Source: Nitrospira sp. UBA6909
Lineage (GTDB): Bacteria; Nitrospirota; Nitrospiria; Nitrospirales; Nitrospiraceae
DNA length: 9,597 nt
Direction of reading: 5' to 3'
NCBI GenBank assembly: GCA_002451055.1
Contig: DKBD01000034.1
Coordinates: forward strand, 19,052 to 28,648
The notes below the pieces were generated by a model. The model saw nothing but the letters and a program-made list of their open reading frames with translations. It was not told the origin of the DNA and did not search any database. Shown one piece after another: positions 1 to 6,516 of this stretch; positions within the stretch are counted from its first letter, which is position 1; each line of letters starts with the position of its first letter. The position numbers and the translations under genes are program-made.

Positions 1-897
1 CTTCGCATTCTTGATGCCGATCTTGGCATTGACATTGACGACACCGACGGGTGTCCGCAAGAAGATAAAGTTGGATTTCAGCTTGGCCACCGTGCCGCTC
101 AGCAACAGATGCGCGGTTGATCCTGCGGCCGGAATTTGTCCGATCTGAAGATCGAACTGCAAGTCGTGAACGCCGATCACCGTATCGGCCTCATTGACTT
201 CCACGGTGACGGGATCACCTTCTCGGAAAGCAGAGAGCGGGCGTTTGTGAGCACCAAAATCAAAAGGCCTTTCTCCCTCCGGAGTCCATCTGAGCACCTT
301 GTTCTCCTCGTTTTCGCTTTGCTTGAACGGTCCGCTGAGATAACGATGGACGAGTGAGCCGTCTTTTAGCTTACGGATGTCGACGGCAAGGTGGGCATCA
401 TGGACCCAGAAGGAGATCTCTTGAGAAGCAAGGAGATCTTTCAGCGCCGTCTTTGAACTGAGCGAGAGCAAGCCGATCGGTGTCCTCAAAAAGACGATGC
501 CAGGCTTGGTCCTCCACACTCGTCCTTTCAGGATGATGGATGGATTCGGGCTGTCTGGAGCGGAGTCGACGCTCGCAGTCGATTCAGTGGCGTCTGCCGA
601 GAGATCATCAGTGCTCTCACTGGATTCTTCGGCGTGCTCGGTCGATTCAGTGGTGTCTGCCGAGAGATCATCGGTGCTCCCGCTGGATTCTTCGGTGCGC
701 TCGGTCGGTTCAGCCGTGCTAGTCGAGAGATCATCAGCGCTCGCGGTGGATTCATCGGGGCTCGAAGTAGGATCAACAGCAACCTGATCCTCAGGAGCCG
801 GGTGATCGCTGTCAGCAAATCCCGGCGATGAGAAGCAGATGATTCCGGCCAAAGCGAGGGCCTGAACAAACCACTGGACGGTTGAGAATCGGTTCAT
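1..897 (-). CDS. Exported protein of unknown function, 5' part (299 codons, cut by left edge)
   Basis: An open frame starts at ATG 897 and stays open to base 1, so the C-terminus is missing. Residues 1-28 look like a Sec signal peptide: a short start with Arg3, a hydrophobic stretch around 8-22, and a likely cleavage site after Gly-Phe-Ala28. Residues about 30-120 are a low-complexity linker rich in Ser, Thr, Asp, Glu and Ala, with DDLS recurring every 21 residues (55, 76, 97). Globular sequence follows. A motif around FLRTPIG (136-142) recurs as FLRTPVG (279-285), each preceded by an L.G.V pattern and followed by alternating hydrophobic residues, so the folded part appears to hold two copies of a beta-rich module about 143 residues apart. 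No strong Shine-Dalgarno is seen; AGGT lies about 13 nt upstream. The gene follows der on the same strand but has its own candidate promoter. I do not recognise the family; a periplasmic or surface role is inferred only from the signal peptide. Confidence 0.8.
   Translation of the reverse strand, partial: MNRFSTVQWFVQALALAGIICFSSPGFADSDHPAPEDQVAVDPTSSPDESTASADDLSTSTAEPTERTEESSGSTDDLSADTTESTEHAEESSESTDDLSADATESTASVDSAPDSPNPSIILKGRVWRTKPGIVFLRTPIGLLSLSSKTALKDLLASQEISFWVHDAHLAVDIRKLKDGSLVHRYLSGPFKQSENEENKVLRWTPEGERPFDFGAHKRPLSAFREGDPVTVEVNEADTVIGVHDLQFDLQIGQIPAAGSTAHLLLSGTVAKLKSNFIFLRTPVGVVNVNAKIGIKNAK
568..775 (-). repeat. 63-bp tandem repeat (about 3.3 units) inside the exported-protein gene
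   Basis: The plus-strand string GAGATCATC begins at 601, 664 and 727, an exact 63-bp spacing, with similar sequence between and a partial unit before 601. The period is 21 codons, so unit loss or gain would keep frame. It encodes the Ser/Thr/Asp/Glu-rich linker between signal peptide and folded part. The units at 601 and 664 are the closest pair; the one from 727 has drifted, especially in its second half. Confidence 0.85.
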
Positions 898-936
898 CGA
901 GTCTAAGACCTGTGATTGAAGCGTCAAGGCGTCGCA

Positions 937-1040
937 GGAACCCGCTCTCCGAAGCGCGGTGAAGATCACCAGACGACGCGCAACAGATCACTATGCGAAT
1001 AGCATGAGTCGGTGCGGTAGTCAACCTGAAAGCGGGTTCC
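937..1040. repeat. Perfect 10-bp inverted repeat with 84-nt spacing, spanning the promoter region
   Basis: GGAACCCGCT at 937-946 is the exact reverse complement of AGCGGGTTCC at 1031-1040. The two arms enclose the candidate promoter at 996-1024 and most of the leader of the exported-protein gene. The match does not extend beyond 10 bp. It could be paired operator sites, a long-range RNA helix in a transcript reading through from der, or chance; nothing here decides between them. Confidence 0.45.
996..1024 (-). promoter_or_regulatory. Candidate promoter for the exported-protein gene
   Basis: On the minus strand TTGACT (1024-1019) is followed after exactly 17 nt by TATTCG (1001-996), preceded by TGC, which gives an extended -10. 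The -35 matches the sigma-70 consensus at five of six bases; the -10 hexamer is weak on its own. Transcription would start near 990, leaving a leader of about 90 nt before ATG 897. This suggests the gene can be expressed apart from der. Confidence 0.5.
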
Positions 1041-1089
1041 CTTGTTTGGTGTGGCACGTGAATGAGCTGGGGGAACGTGGGGCGCCGGC

Positions 1090-2457
1090 TTATTTTTTTC
1101 TGACCAAGAGGCGTAGAGGGGTTCCAGTAAATGCGTAGGAACTGCGCAGTTGGTTCTCCAGATAGCGCAGATAGGAGGGTGTAATATCCTGGGGGTGTCC
1201 GACGAACAGGGCAAAGGCCGGAGGCTTCGTCGCCACCTGGGTGATGAAGGCAGACTTTGTGACTTTTGACGGCTTGCCCTTGCGGACTGGGAGGGGATGG
1301 GCCACCAGAATGGTCTGTAACCAGGTGTTCAAGGCGCCGGTGGGGATCCGTTTGGCAAACATCGCGTGGACGTCGTCGAGCCGGGCGAACAACGTAGAGA
1401 GAGAATCCGGCTTGAGGGCCGAGCCGTACAGCACCGGCGCCCAAGTTAAAAAGGGGAAGCGACGGTGGAGTTGGAGCTCAAAATCTTTCCGGGCCCCGGC
1501 GTCGTCTGCGCGCAGGTCCCATTTATTGATCCACAGGAGGCACGCGCGCCCTTGCTTGAGGACGGCTCCCGCAATTTTCGTGTCCTGCTCCGTCACCCCT
1601 TCGGCTCCGTCCAATACGAGGACAGCCAGATCGGATCGGCCGATGGCGCGAAGCGAGCGCATCACGCTGTAGCCTTCAATGCCCCGATCGATCTTCCCGC
1701 GGCGTCTGATACCCGCCGTATCAGTAAAGAGGTATCGCTTGCCACCGTGGATGACGAGCGAGTCGATCGGGTCCCTCGTCGTTCCAGGGACATCGCTGAC
1801 GACGACCCGCTCTTCTCCCAGAATGGCGTTGATGAGCGTGGATTTGCCGACATTCGGACGTCCCACCACGGCGATCCGGGGTAGCTGCGAGAGATCTTCT
1901 GTGTCGTCGGTTGCCGGTAGCAGCGGATAGATGGCGTCCAGCAGCTCGGCTACACCGATGCCGTGTTCGGCGGAGACGGGATACAGATCGGCGATCCCCA
2001 ATTGATAAAAATCGGCGATCAGGGGGTCGGCTTTCGGCGTATCGATCTTATTGACGGCGACGAACACCGGTTTTGCGATGCCGCGCAGCAGCTGAACCAC
2101 TTCCTGGTCGGTTGGTGTCAGTCCCGAACGCCCATCCAGCAGGAGAACCAGAATATCCGCTTCCGCGATGGCCAGTTCGGATTGTCGGCGAATCAGCGCC
2201 GGCATTCCTTCCGACGCGGAAGGATCGAGCCCTCCCGTATCGACAAGGCGAAACGTACGGGCGCGATAGGCTGCATCCCCATAATTCCGATCGCGGGTCA
2301 CCCCGGGAACATCGTCGACGATGGCGGTCTTGGCGCCGAGGATCTTGTTGAAGAGTGTGGACTTGCCCACGTTTGGCCGGCCGATGATGGCCACCAAGGG
2401 AATGGGTGAGGAGTGAGGGGTGAGGGGTGAGGGGTGGGAAGGCTCGTGATTCGTCAT
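1090..2457 (-). CDS. der: Ribosome biogenesis GTPase Der (EngA)
   Basis: Der is an essential GTPase with two tandem G domains and a KH-like C-terminal domain; it acts in 50S subunit assembly in the cytoplasm. Both G domains are intact. G domain 1 has GRPNVGKS (26-33), DTGG (73-76) and NKID (136-139). G domain 2 has GRPNVGKS (199-206), DTAG (246-249) and NKWD (311-314). The KH-like domain spans about 360-455 and ends LLVRKK. The frame is 455 codons, within the usual family range. The first 20 residues, Pro/Ser/His-rich, are unlike Der and are encoded by a heptamer repeat. Family members usually begin only a few residues before the first G1 motif, so translation could really begin at TTG/GTG of Leu21/Val22 (about 2397-2392). 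Neither start has a clear Shine-Dalgarno; the long start is kept only because it is the sole ATG. Divergent from the HAD gene. No terminator is evident downstream. Confidence 0.97.
   Translation of the reverse strand: MTNHEPSHPSPLTPHSSPIPLVAIIGRPNVGKSTLFNKILGAKTAIVDDVPGVTRDRNYGDAAYRARTFRLVDTGGLDPSASEGMPALIRRQSELAIAEADILVLLLDGRSGLTPTDQEVVQLLRGIAKPVFVAVNKIDTPKADPLIADFYQLGIADLYPVSAEHGIGVAELLDAIYPLLPATDDTEDLSQLPRIAVVGRPNVGKSTLINAILGEERVVVSDVPGTTRDPIDSLVIHGGKRYLFTDTAGIRRRGKIDRGIEGYSVMRSLRAIGRSDLAVLVLDGAEGVTEQDTKIAGAVLKQGRACLLWINKWDLRADDAGARKDFELQLHRRFPFLTWAPVLYGSALKPDSLSTLFARLDDVHAMFAKRIPTGALNTWLQTILVAHPLPVRKGKPSKVTKSAFITQVATKPPAFALFVGHPQDITPSYLRYLENQLRSSYAFTGTPLRLLVRKK
2407..2434. repeat. Heptamer tandem repeat (TGAGGGG)n at the der 5' end
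   Basis: Four consecutive 7-bp units are visible on the plus strand: TGAGGAG at 2407-2413, then TGAGGGG at 2414-2420, 2421-2427 and 2428-2434. They lie between the only ATG of der and its first GTP-binding motif. Because 7 is not a multiple of 3, gain or loss of one unit would shift the der frame if translation begins at 2457. Read on the minus strand, the tract is C-rich and resembles the anti-Shine-Dalgarno of 16S rRNA rather than a ribosome binding site. Confidence 0.8.
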
Positions 2458-2461
2458 GCGT

Positions 2462-2478
2462 CAATCGTCAAACGATTG
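2462..2478 (-). promoter_or_regulatory. Small inverted repeat just upstream of the der ATG
   Basis: CAATCG (2462-2467) and CGATTG (2473-2478) are perfect inverted arms around a 5-nt spacer, ending 5 nt before ATG 2457 on the minus strand. In RNA this would be a weak 6-bp hairpin where a ribosome binding site would normally lie. It could equally be an operator half-site pair or chance. Confidence 0.3.
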
Positions 2479-2533
2479 GTAAAGGGAAATAAATTGTGCG
2501 ACGGTCGTCTCCATGATGACAGGAAAGCCAGCC

Positions 2534-2562
2534 CGCACACAAGCGGGATGCTATGCTACACT
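2534..2562 (+). promoter_or_regulatory. Weak candidate promoter for the HAD hydrolase gene
   Basis: TGC followed by TACACT (2557-2562) forms an extended -10, with CGCACA (2534-2539) 17 nt upstream as a poor -35. The start would fall near 2569, giving a leader of about 25 nt. A short GC hairpin (CCCGC 2532-2536, GCGGG 2543-2547) overlaps the -35. The call rests mainly on the TGC-TA pattern that also occurs before other genes in this window. Confidence 0.3.
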
Positions 2563-2594
2563 GATAAAAATCTCTCGCGGTTGACGAGTGACCA

Positions 2595-3263
2595 ATGACG
2601 ATCGACGGCTTTTCATGGGAAGGGATCGACGACGTGCTGCTGGATATGGACGGCACGTTGCTGGACCGGCATTTCGATAATTTCTTTTTCGAGGAGGAGC
2701 TGCCGCGCCGCTATGCGGCGATTCACCGGCTCGCATTTGAAGATGCGCGCGACCGGCTGATGATGATGTACCGGTCGGTCGAAGGCGAACTGGCATGGAC
2801 GGATCTACACTATTGGACCGAACGGGTCGGCATCGACGTCGTGGCGCTGCACAAAGAATTGGACCATATGATCGGCTTCTTGCCAGGGGCGGAGGAATTT
2901 CTCCACGAGCTGCGCCGGTTAGGGAAGCGGGTGACGATTGTCACGAACGCCCATGAAGCGGGCGTGGCGGTCAAAACCGCGAAAACGGGGCTTGATCGGT
3001 ACGTGGACCGGATTGTGGATGCGTTTGAGGTCGGCTATCTGAAGATGCGGGAGGAATACTGGCCGGCCTGTCGGCGACTCATCGGGTTTGATCCGGAACG
3101 GTCGCTGTATGTCGATGATGATGAACACTGCCTCTCCGCCGCCCGGCAGTTCGGTATCGGGCAGATCTTTCACAGTGCGAAGTCCAGCTCTCAACTGCCG
3201 CCCGCCCCTTCAGCCAGCTTCGCGTCGGTCGAGCGGCTCTCTCATCTGGTGCACGGCCGCTGA
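2595..3263 (+). CDS. HAD-superfamily hydrolase, YrfG-like (GMP/IMP 5'-nucleotidase type)
   Basis: Cytoplasmic HAD phosphatase of 222 aa. All four HAD motifs are present. Motif I is LLDMDGTLLD with nucleophile Asp17 and acid/base Asp19. Motif II is Thr117-Asn118 in IVTNAHE. The motif III lysine is Lys150 in VGYLK. Motif IV is Asp174-Asp175 in LYVDDDE. A helical cap region lies between motifs I and II (about 25-95). The N-terminal run VLLDMDGTLLD followed by FDN (28-30), the DLHYW near 70-74 and the TNAH segment closely resemble what I recall of E. coli YrfG, which dephosphorylates GMP and IMP. The residues beyond about 195 are Ser/Pro/Ala-rich and probably flexible. ATG 2595 is the first start after an in-frame TGA at 2589, with no clear Shine-Dalgarno. 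It is a stand-alone gene between divergent der and a convergent methyltransferase gene. HAD substrate ranges are broad, so the nucleotide substrate is inferred from similarity. Confidence 0.9.
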   Translation: MTIDGFSWEGIDDVLLDMDGTLLDRHFDNFFFEEELPRRYAAIHRLAFEDARDRLMMMYRSVEGELAWTDLHYWTERVGIDVVALHKELDHMIGFLPGAEEFLHELRRLGKRVTIVTNAHEAGVAVKTAKTGLDRYVDRIVDAFEVGYLKMREEYWPACRRLIGFDPERSLYVDDDEHCLSAARQFGIGQIFHSAKSSSQLPPAPSASFASVERLSHLVHGR

Positions 3264-3270
3264 ACGTTCA
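3261..3270. other. Palindrome holding the two convergent stop codons
   Basis: TGAACGTTCA is a perfect 10-bp palindrome whose two ends are the TGA stops of the HAD gene (3261-3263) and of the methyltransferase gene on the opposite strand (3270-3268). Only 4 bp separate the two genes, so there is no room for separate intergenic terminators. No U-run follows on either strand. Confidence 0.6.
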
Positions 3271-3888
3271 ATCAGCCCGGACCCCGCTGCCGCGATACAT
3301 CGTTCCTCCGATTCGTGGTACGTCGTTCATCTGAAACCGGTCCAATTCAATGATCTTGAGCCCGCCCTGCTCGATCAATCGATCGATTCGCCTATTCAGA
3401 TTGCATCCGCGGCCGACAAGGTTTTGAATCGGGTTGAGCCGATCCTGCCATGTCGCGACTCGAGGGTCGTCGCTCCGACCGTGCTCCAAGAAGAGAAAGC
3501 GCCCAGCCGGTCTGAGCACCCGCGCCACCTCCCGCAAGGCCTGCACCGGATCGGGAATCGTGCAGAGCGTCCATGTGCTGACGATGGTGTCGAATCGTCG
3601 ATCCGGATAGGGTAGATTCTCGGCCGTCAGGTGCGTGGTCTCGACGGGAAACGAGACAGCCGCGATTCGCGCTCTGACTTTCCGAGGGATGATGATCGCC
3701 GGGTCGATGGCTGAGAGATGCGAGACATGAGAAGGGTAATGGGACAAGTTGAGTCCTGTCCCAAAGCCGATTTCCAGTACGTCGCCGCGGACGGCTTGCA
3801 GCAGCTCGGCCCGCAGACGATGAAACTCCTCGCCGCTCATGAACCAATCCATGAGGCGGGGAAAGATATGCCGACCATAGATGCTCAT
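3268..3888 (-). CDS. Class I SAM-dependent methyltransferase, METTL7-like
   Basis: With ATG 3888 the protein is 206 aa. Counting from that start, motif I VLEIGFGTGLN is at 37-47 and the acidic residue ending strand 2 is Asp62 (AIDP). Motif post-II lies in FDTIVSTWTLCTIPDP (99-114), and LRPAGRFLFLEHG is at 125-137. This is the Rossmann-type methyltransferase fold (Methyltransf_11 type). The EHG segment, a downstream GCNLNRR (161-167) and the overall length resemble bacterial relatives of the METTL7 thiol/alkyl methyltransferases; the acceptor cannot be told from sequence. Ubiquinone/menaquinone (UbiE-like) or phospholipid methylation are alternatives. The frame stays open to ATG 3924, which would add 12 residues. 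That start has GAGGA directly abutting it, too close to act as a Shine-Dalgarno, and its extra codons run through an apparent -10 element. Bacterial relatives typically start near the YGR..FPRL segment, so 3888 is preferred. Confidence 0.88.
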   Translation of the reverse strand: MSIYGRHIFPRLMDWFMSGEEFHRLRAELLQAVRGDVLEIGFGTGLNLSHYPSHVSHLSAIDPAIIIPRKVRARIAAVSFPVETTHLTAENLPYPDRRFDTIVSTWTLCTIPDPVQALREVARVLRPAGRFLFLEHGRSDDPRVATWQDRLNPIQNLVGRGCNLNRRIDRLIEQGGLKIIELDRFQMNDVPRIGGTMYRGSGVRAD

Positions 3889-3898
3889 CGTCGCGCAC

Positions 3899-3907
3899 AG
3901 TATAGCA
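3899..3907 (-). promoter_or_regulatory. Extended -10 promoter of the methyltransferase gene
   Basis: On the minus strand TGC precedes TATACT (3904-3899), five of six matches to the -10 consensus plus the extended TGn. No good -35 lies 16-18 nt upstream, which extended -10 promoters can tolerate. The predicted start falls about 3-5 nt before ATG 3888, so the messenger would be nearly leaderless. That matches the absence of a Shine-Dalgarno before ATG 3888. Confidence 0.5.
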
Positions 3908-3936
3908 AACCGTGATTCCGCCATTCCTCACGAGTG

Positions 3937-3966
3937 TTGTTGCATCCGAGAGGTCTATGTTAGATT
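3937..3966 (+). promoter_or_regulatory. Weak candidate promoter for the leuS-lptE-holA operon
   Basis: TTGTTG (3937-3942) and TAGATT (3961-3966) are separated by 18 nt, with 3/6 and 4/6 consensus matches. The start would be near 3973, leaving a leader of roughly 95 nt. No T-box, leucine-rich leader peptide or attenuator was recognised in that leader. Another promoter within 3925-4069 is possible. Confidence 0.25.
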
Positions 3967-4069
3967 CGCCGAATGATCAGTCCGAAGCCCCTGGACCGCG
4001 CTGTCGACAATCGATAGTCTCAGGCCGGACGAATTTTGAGCGGTACGACGTTCCGATCGCCTTCGTGAT

Positions 4070-6505
4070 ATGAGCAAGACCTACGACCACCGTGCCATTG
4101 AAGCGAAGTGGCAGGACTATTGGGAGAAACATCGCCCCTTTCAGGCGGCCGATGATTTCTCCAAGCCGAAGTTTTACTGCCTCGACATGTTTCCCTACCC
4201 CTCCGGATCCGGACTGCACGTCGGCCATCTCGAAGGATACACGGCGACTGACATCGTGTCCCGGTATAAACGGATGAAGGGCTTCAATGTCTTGCATCCG
4301 ATGGGATGGGATGCCTTCGGTCTTCCAGCCGAACAGTACGCCGTAAAAACGGGCATTCATCCCGCCCTCACGACGGCACAGAACATTGCGACGTTCAAAC
4401 GACAGATGAAGCGCGTCGGACTCTCCTATGACTGGGGTCGGGAAGTCAGCACGACCGATCCCGACTACTACCGGTGGACTCAATGGATCTTTCTCCAACT
4501 GTTCAAACGGGGATTGGCCTATGTTGCCGAGGTTCCGGTGAATTGGTGCCCGGCCTTGGGAACGGTGCTGGCGAACGAGGAAATCGTGGACGGGAAGAGC
4601 GAGGTCGGCGGGTTCGACGTGATTCGAAAGCCGATGCGGCAGTGGGTGCTGAAGATCACCGCCTACGCCGATCGACTGCTGGAAGACCTGAAGCTGGTCG
4701 AATGGCCGGTGAGCACGCTCGAGATGCAAAAAAATTGGATCGGGCGTTCGATCGGCGCAGAGGTCGAGTTCGCGATCAACGGCGTTAGCGGGCACATCCG
4801 CATCTTTACCACCAGGCCGGATACGCTGTTCGGCGCGACCTATATGGTTCTGGCCCCTGAACATTCCTTGGTGGATGTCGTGACGGCTCCGCCGCAGCAG
4901 GCCGCCGTTTCGGCCTACCGTGACGCCGCGGCGAGAAAGAGCGATCTGCAACGGCAGGAGCTGGACAAGGACAAAACCGGAGTCTTTACCGGCGGGTATG
5001 CCGTCAATCCCGTCAACGGCGAGAAACTGCCGATCTGGATCGCCGATTATGTGTTGATGAGTTACGGGACCGGCGCGATCATGGCGGTGCCGGCGCACGA
5101 TGAGCGCGACTGGTCCTTTGCCAAAACCTATGCGCTGCCGGTTCGGGAAGTGATCGCGGGCGGTCATGTGGATCAAGAAGCCTTTGTCGACACGGAACAG
5201 GGGAAGGTGGTGAATTCGACCGCTCCGGACGGGAGCATCTCCATCGACGGACTCACGCCTGCCGAGGCGATTCCCACGATCACGGCCTGGTTGGAGGCGA
5301 AGGGGAAGGGGAAAAAAGCGGTTAACTACAAACTGCGCGATTGGCTGTTCGCCCGCCAACGGTACTGGGGCGAGCCCTTTCCGATCGCTTGGGTGGAGGG
5401 AGAGGCACGGCCGATCCCGGAGGAACAATTGCCGCTTCTCTTGCCCGAGACGAGCAATTTCAAACCGTCCGGGAACGGTGAAAGTCCATTGGCGAATCTT
5501 ACCGACTGGCTGGTGACAACGGACCAGGCGACGGGCCAACCGGCCAGGCGCGAAACAAACACCATGCCGCAGTGGGCCGGGTCTTGCTGGTACTACCTGC
5601 GTTTCATTGATCCCAAGAACGCCACGCAGTTGGTGGATGCCGCAAAAGAACGGTATTGGATGCCGGTCGATCTCTATATCGGCGGCAGCGAACATGCTGT
5701 GCTGCATCTGCTCTATGCCCGTTTTTGGCACAAAGTACTCTTCGACATCGGAGTGGTGAGCGCCCCGGAGCCGTTCAAGAAACTGGTGCATCAGGGGATT
5801 GTGCTCGGCGAAGACAATCAGAAAATGTCGAAGTCGCGGGGCAACGTGGTCAACCCCGACGACATGATGGATCGATTCGGTGCCGATGCGGTGCGGCTGT
5901 ATGAAATGTTCATGGGGCCCCTCGAAGCGACGAAGCCGTGGAGCACCAGAGGCGTGGAGGGGATTACGCGGTTTTTGGACCGGGTGTGGCGTCTCATGGT
6001 GGATGAGGATGGGCGATTGTCCGATGCCGTCGTGACGGCCCCTCCGAGCCCTGACCAGCAGCGCCTGCTTCATCAGACCATCAAGAAAGTGACGGAGGAT
6101 GTGGAGGCGCTTCGCTTCAACACGGCGATCTCGCAGATGATGGTGTTCACCAACGACATGACGAAGGCCGAGCAGCGCCCTCGGGCGCTCATTGAACCGT
6201 TTGTGCTGCTCCTGGCGCCGTTTGCACCGCACTTGGCCGAAGAGCTGTGGGCCATGCTTGGACACAATCCGAGCGTGTCGCAGCAACCCTGGCCTCTATT
6301 CGATCAGGCCCTGATGGTCAGTGACCGGTTGACGATTCCGATCCAGATCAACGGCAAATTGCGGGGAAAGATCGAAGTCGGCGCCGACGCGACGCGCGAA
6401 CAAGTGGAGACCTTGGCCAAGGAGGAAGCGGCCGAATGGATTCAAGGCAAGGAGCCGAAGAAGGTGGTCTATGTCGAGAAGAAGCTGATCAACTTCGTGA
6501 TATGA
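4070..6505 (+). CDS. leuS: Leucyl-tRNA synthetase
   Basis: Class Ia synthetase that charges tRNA-Leu in the cytoplasm. It has 811 aa, close to the shorter Bacillus-type enzymes and smaller than E. coli LeuRS (860). The HIGH signature is HVGH (50-53) inside [12 protein letters not shown], and KMSKS is at 585-589. The CP1 editing domain (about 225-420) keeps the threonine-rich TTRPDTLFG segment (247-255, with Thr252) and AHDERD (342-347), whose Asp347 corresponds to the editing Asp of E. coli. [10 protein letters not shown] precedes the second half of the catalytic core. The ZN1-like region reads [12 protein letters not shown] and lacks zinc-binding cysteines, as in Bacillus-type enzymes. The stretch before KMSKS is short, so the leucine-specific insertion of E. 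coli appears absent. The C-terminal anticodon-binding and appended domains are complete ([11 protein letters not shown] near 760). ATG 4070 is the first start after in-frame TAG 4016; no strong Shine-Dalgarno is seen. It is the first gene of the presumed operon with lptE and holA. Confidence 0.98.
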   Translation: MSKTYDHRAIEAKWQDYWEKHRPFQAADDFSKPKFYCLDMFPYPSGSGLHVGHLEGYTATDIVSRYKRMKGFNVLHPMGWDAFGLPAEQYAVKTGIHPALTTAQNIATFKRQMKRVGLSYDWGREVSTTDPDYYRWTQWIFLQLFKRGLAYVAEVPVNWCPALGTVLANEEIVDGKSEVGGFDVIRKPMRQWVLKITAYADRLLEDLKLVEWPVSTLEMQKNWIGRSIGAEVEFAINGVSGHIRIFTTRPDTLFGATYMVLAPEHSLVDVVTAPPQQAAVSAYRDAAARKSDLQRQELDKDKTGVFTGGYAVNPVNGEKLPIWIADYVLMSYGTGAIMAVPAHDERDWSFAKTYALPVREVIAGGHVDQEAFVDTEQGKVVNSTAPDGSISIDGLTPAEAIPTITAWLEAKGKGKKAVNYKLRDWLFARQRYWGEPFPIAWVEGEARPIPEEQLPLLLPETSNFKPSGNGESPLANLTDWLVTTDQATGQPARRETNTMPQWAGSCWYYLRFIDPKNATQLVDAAKERYWMPVDLYIGGSEHAVLHLLYARFWHKVLFDIGVVSAPEPFKKLVHQGIVLGEDNQKMSKSRGNVVNPDDMMDRFGADAVRLYEMFMGPLEATKPWSTRGVEGITRFLDRVWRLMVDEDGRLSDAVVTAPPSPDQQRLLHQTIKKVTEDVEALRFNTAISQMMVFTNDMTKAEQRPRALIEPFVLLLAPFAPHLAEELWAMLGHNPSVSQQPWPLFDQALMVSDRLTIPIQINGKLRGKIEVGADATREQVETLAKEEAAEWIQGKEPKKVVYVEKKLINFVI

Positions 6506-6516
6506 GGGAATGCTGA

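Noticed and set aside
497..869. Overlapping frames on both strands in the 63-bp repeat region
   Set aside because: The repeat gives open frames in several registers. Only the minus-strand frame from 897 has a signal peptide and folded-domain-like sequence.
812..1444. 210-codon minus-strand frame
   Set aside because: It crosses the 3' end of der, the promoter spacer and the start of the exported-protein gene in another frame, and its translation is a low-complexity Arg/Pro mix.
1465..2409. Several plus-strand frames of 83-148 codons
   Set aside because: All are antisense to the well-supported der gene and lack domains or ribosome binding sites.
2461..2594. Riboswitch or small RNA in the der/HAD spacer
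   Set aside because: Only two short hairpins (5 and 6 bp) are present, with no conserved riboswitch core that I recognise.
3974..4018. 14-codon frame in the leuS leader as a possible attenuator peptide
   Set aside because: It has only one Leu codon, no Shine-Dalgarno and no evident terminator/antiterminator pair.
3977..6286. Very long open frame (769 codons) on the minus strand
   Set aside because: It lies wholly antisense to leuS, which has complete family motifs. Its translation is Arg/His-rich with no recognisable domain, as expected when a GC-rich gene's codon bias clears stops from the opposite strand.
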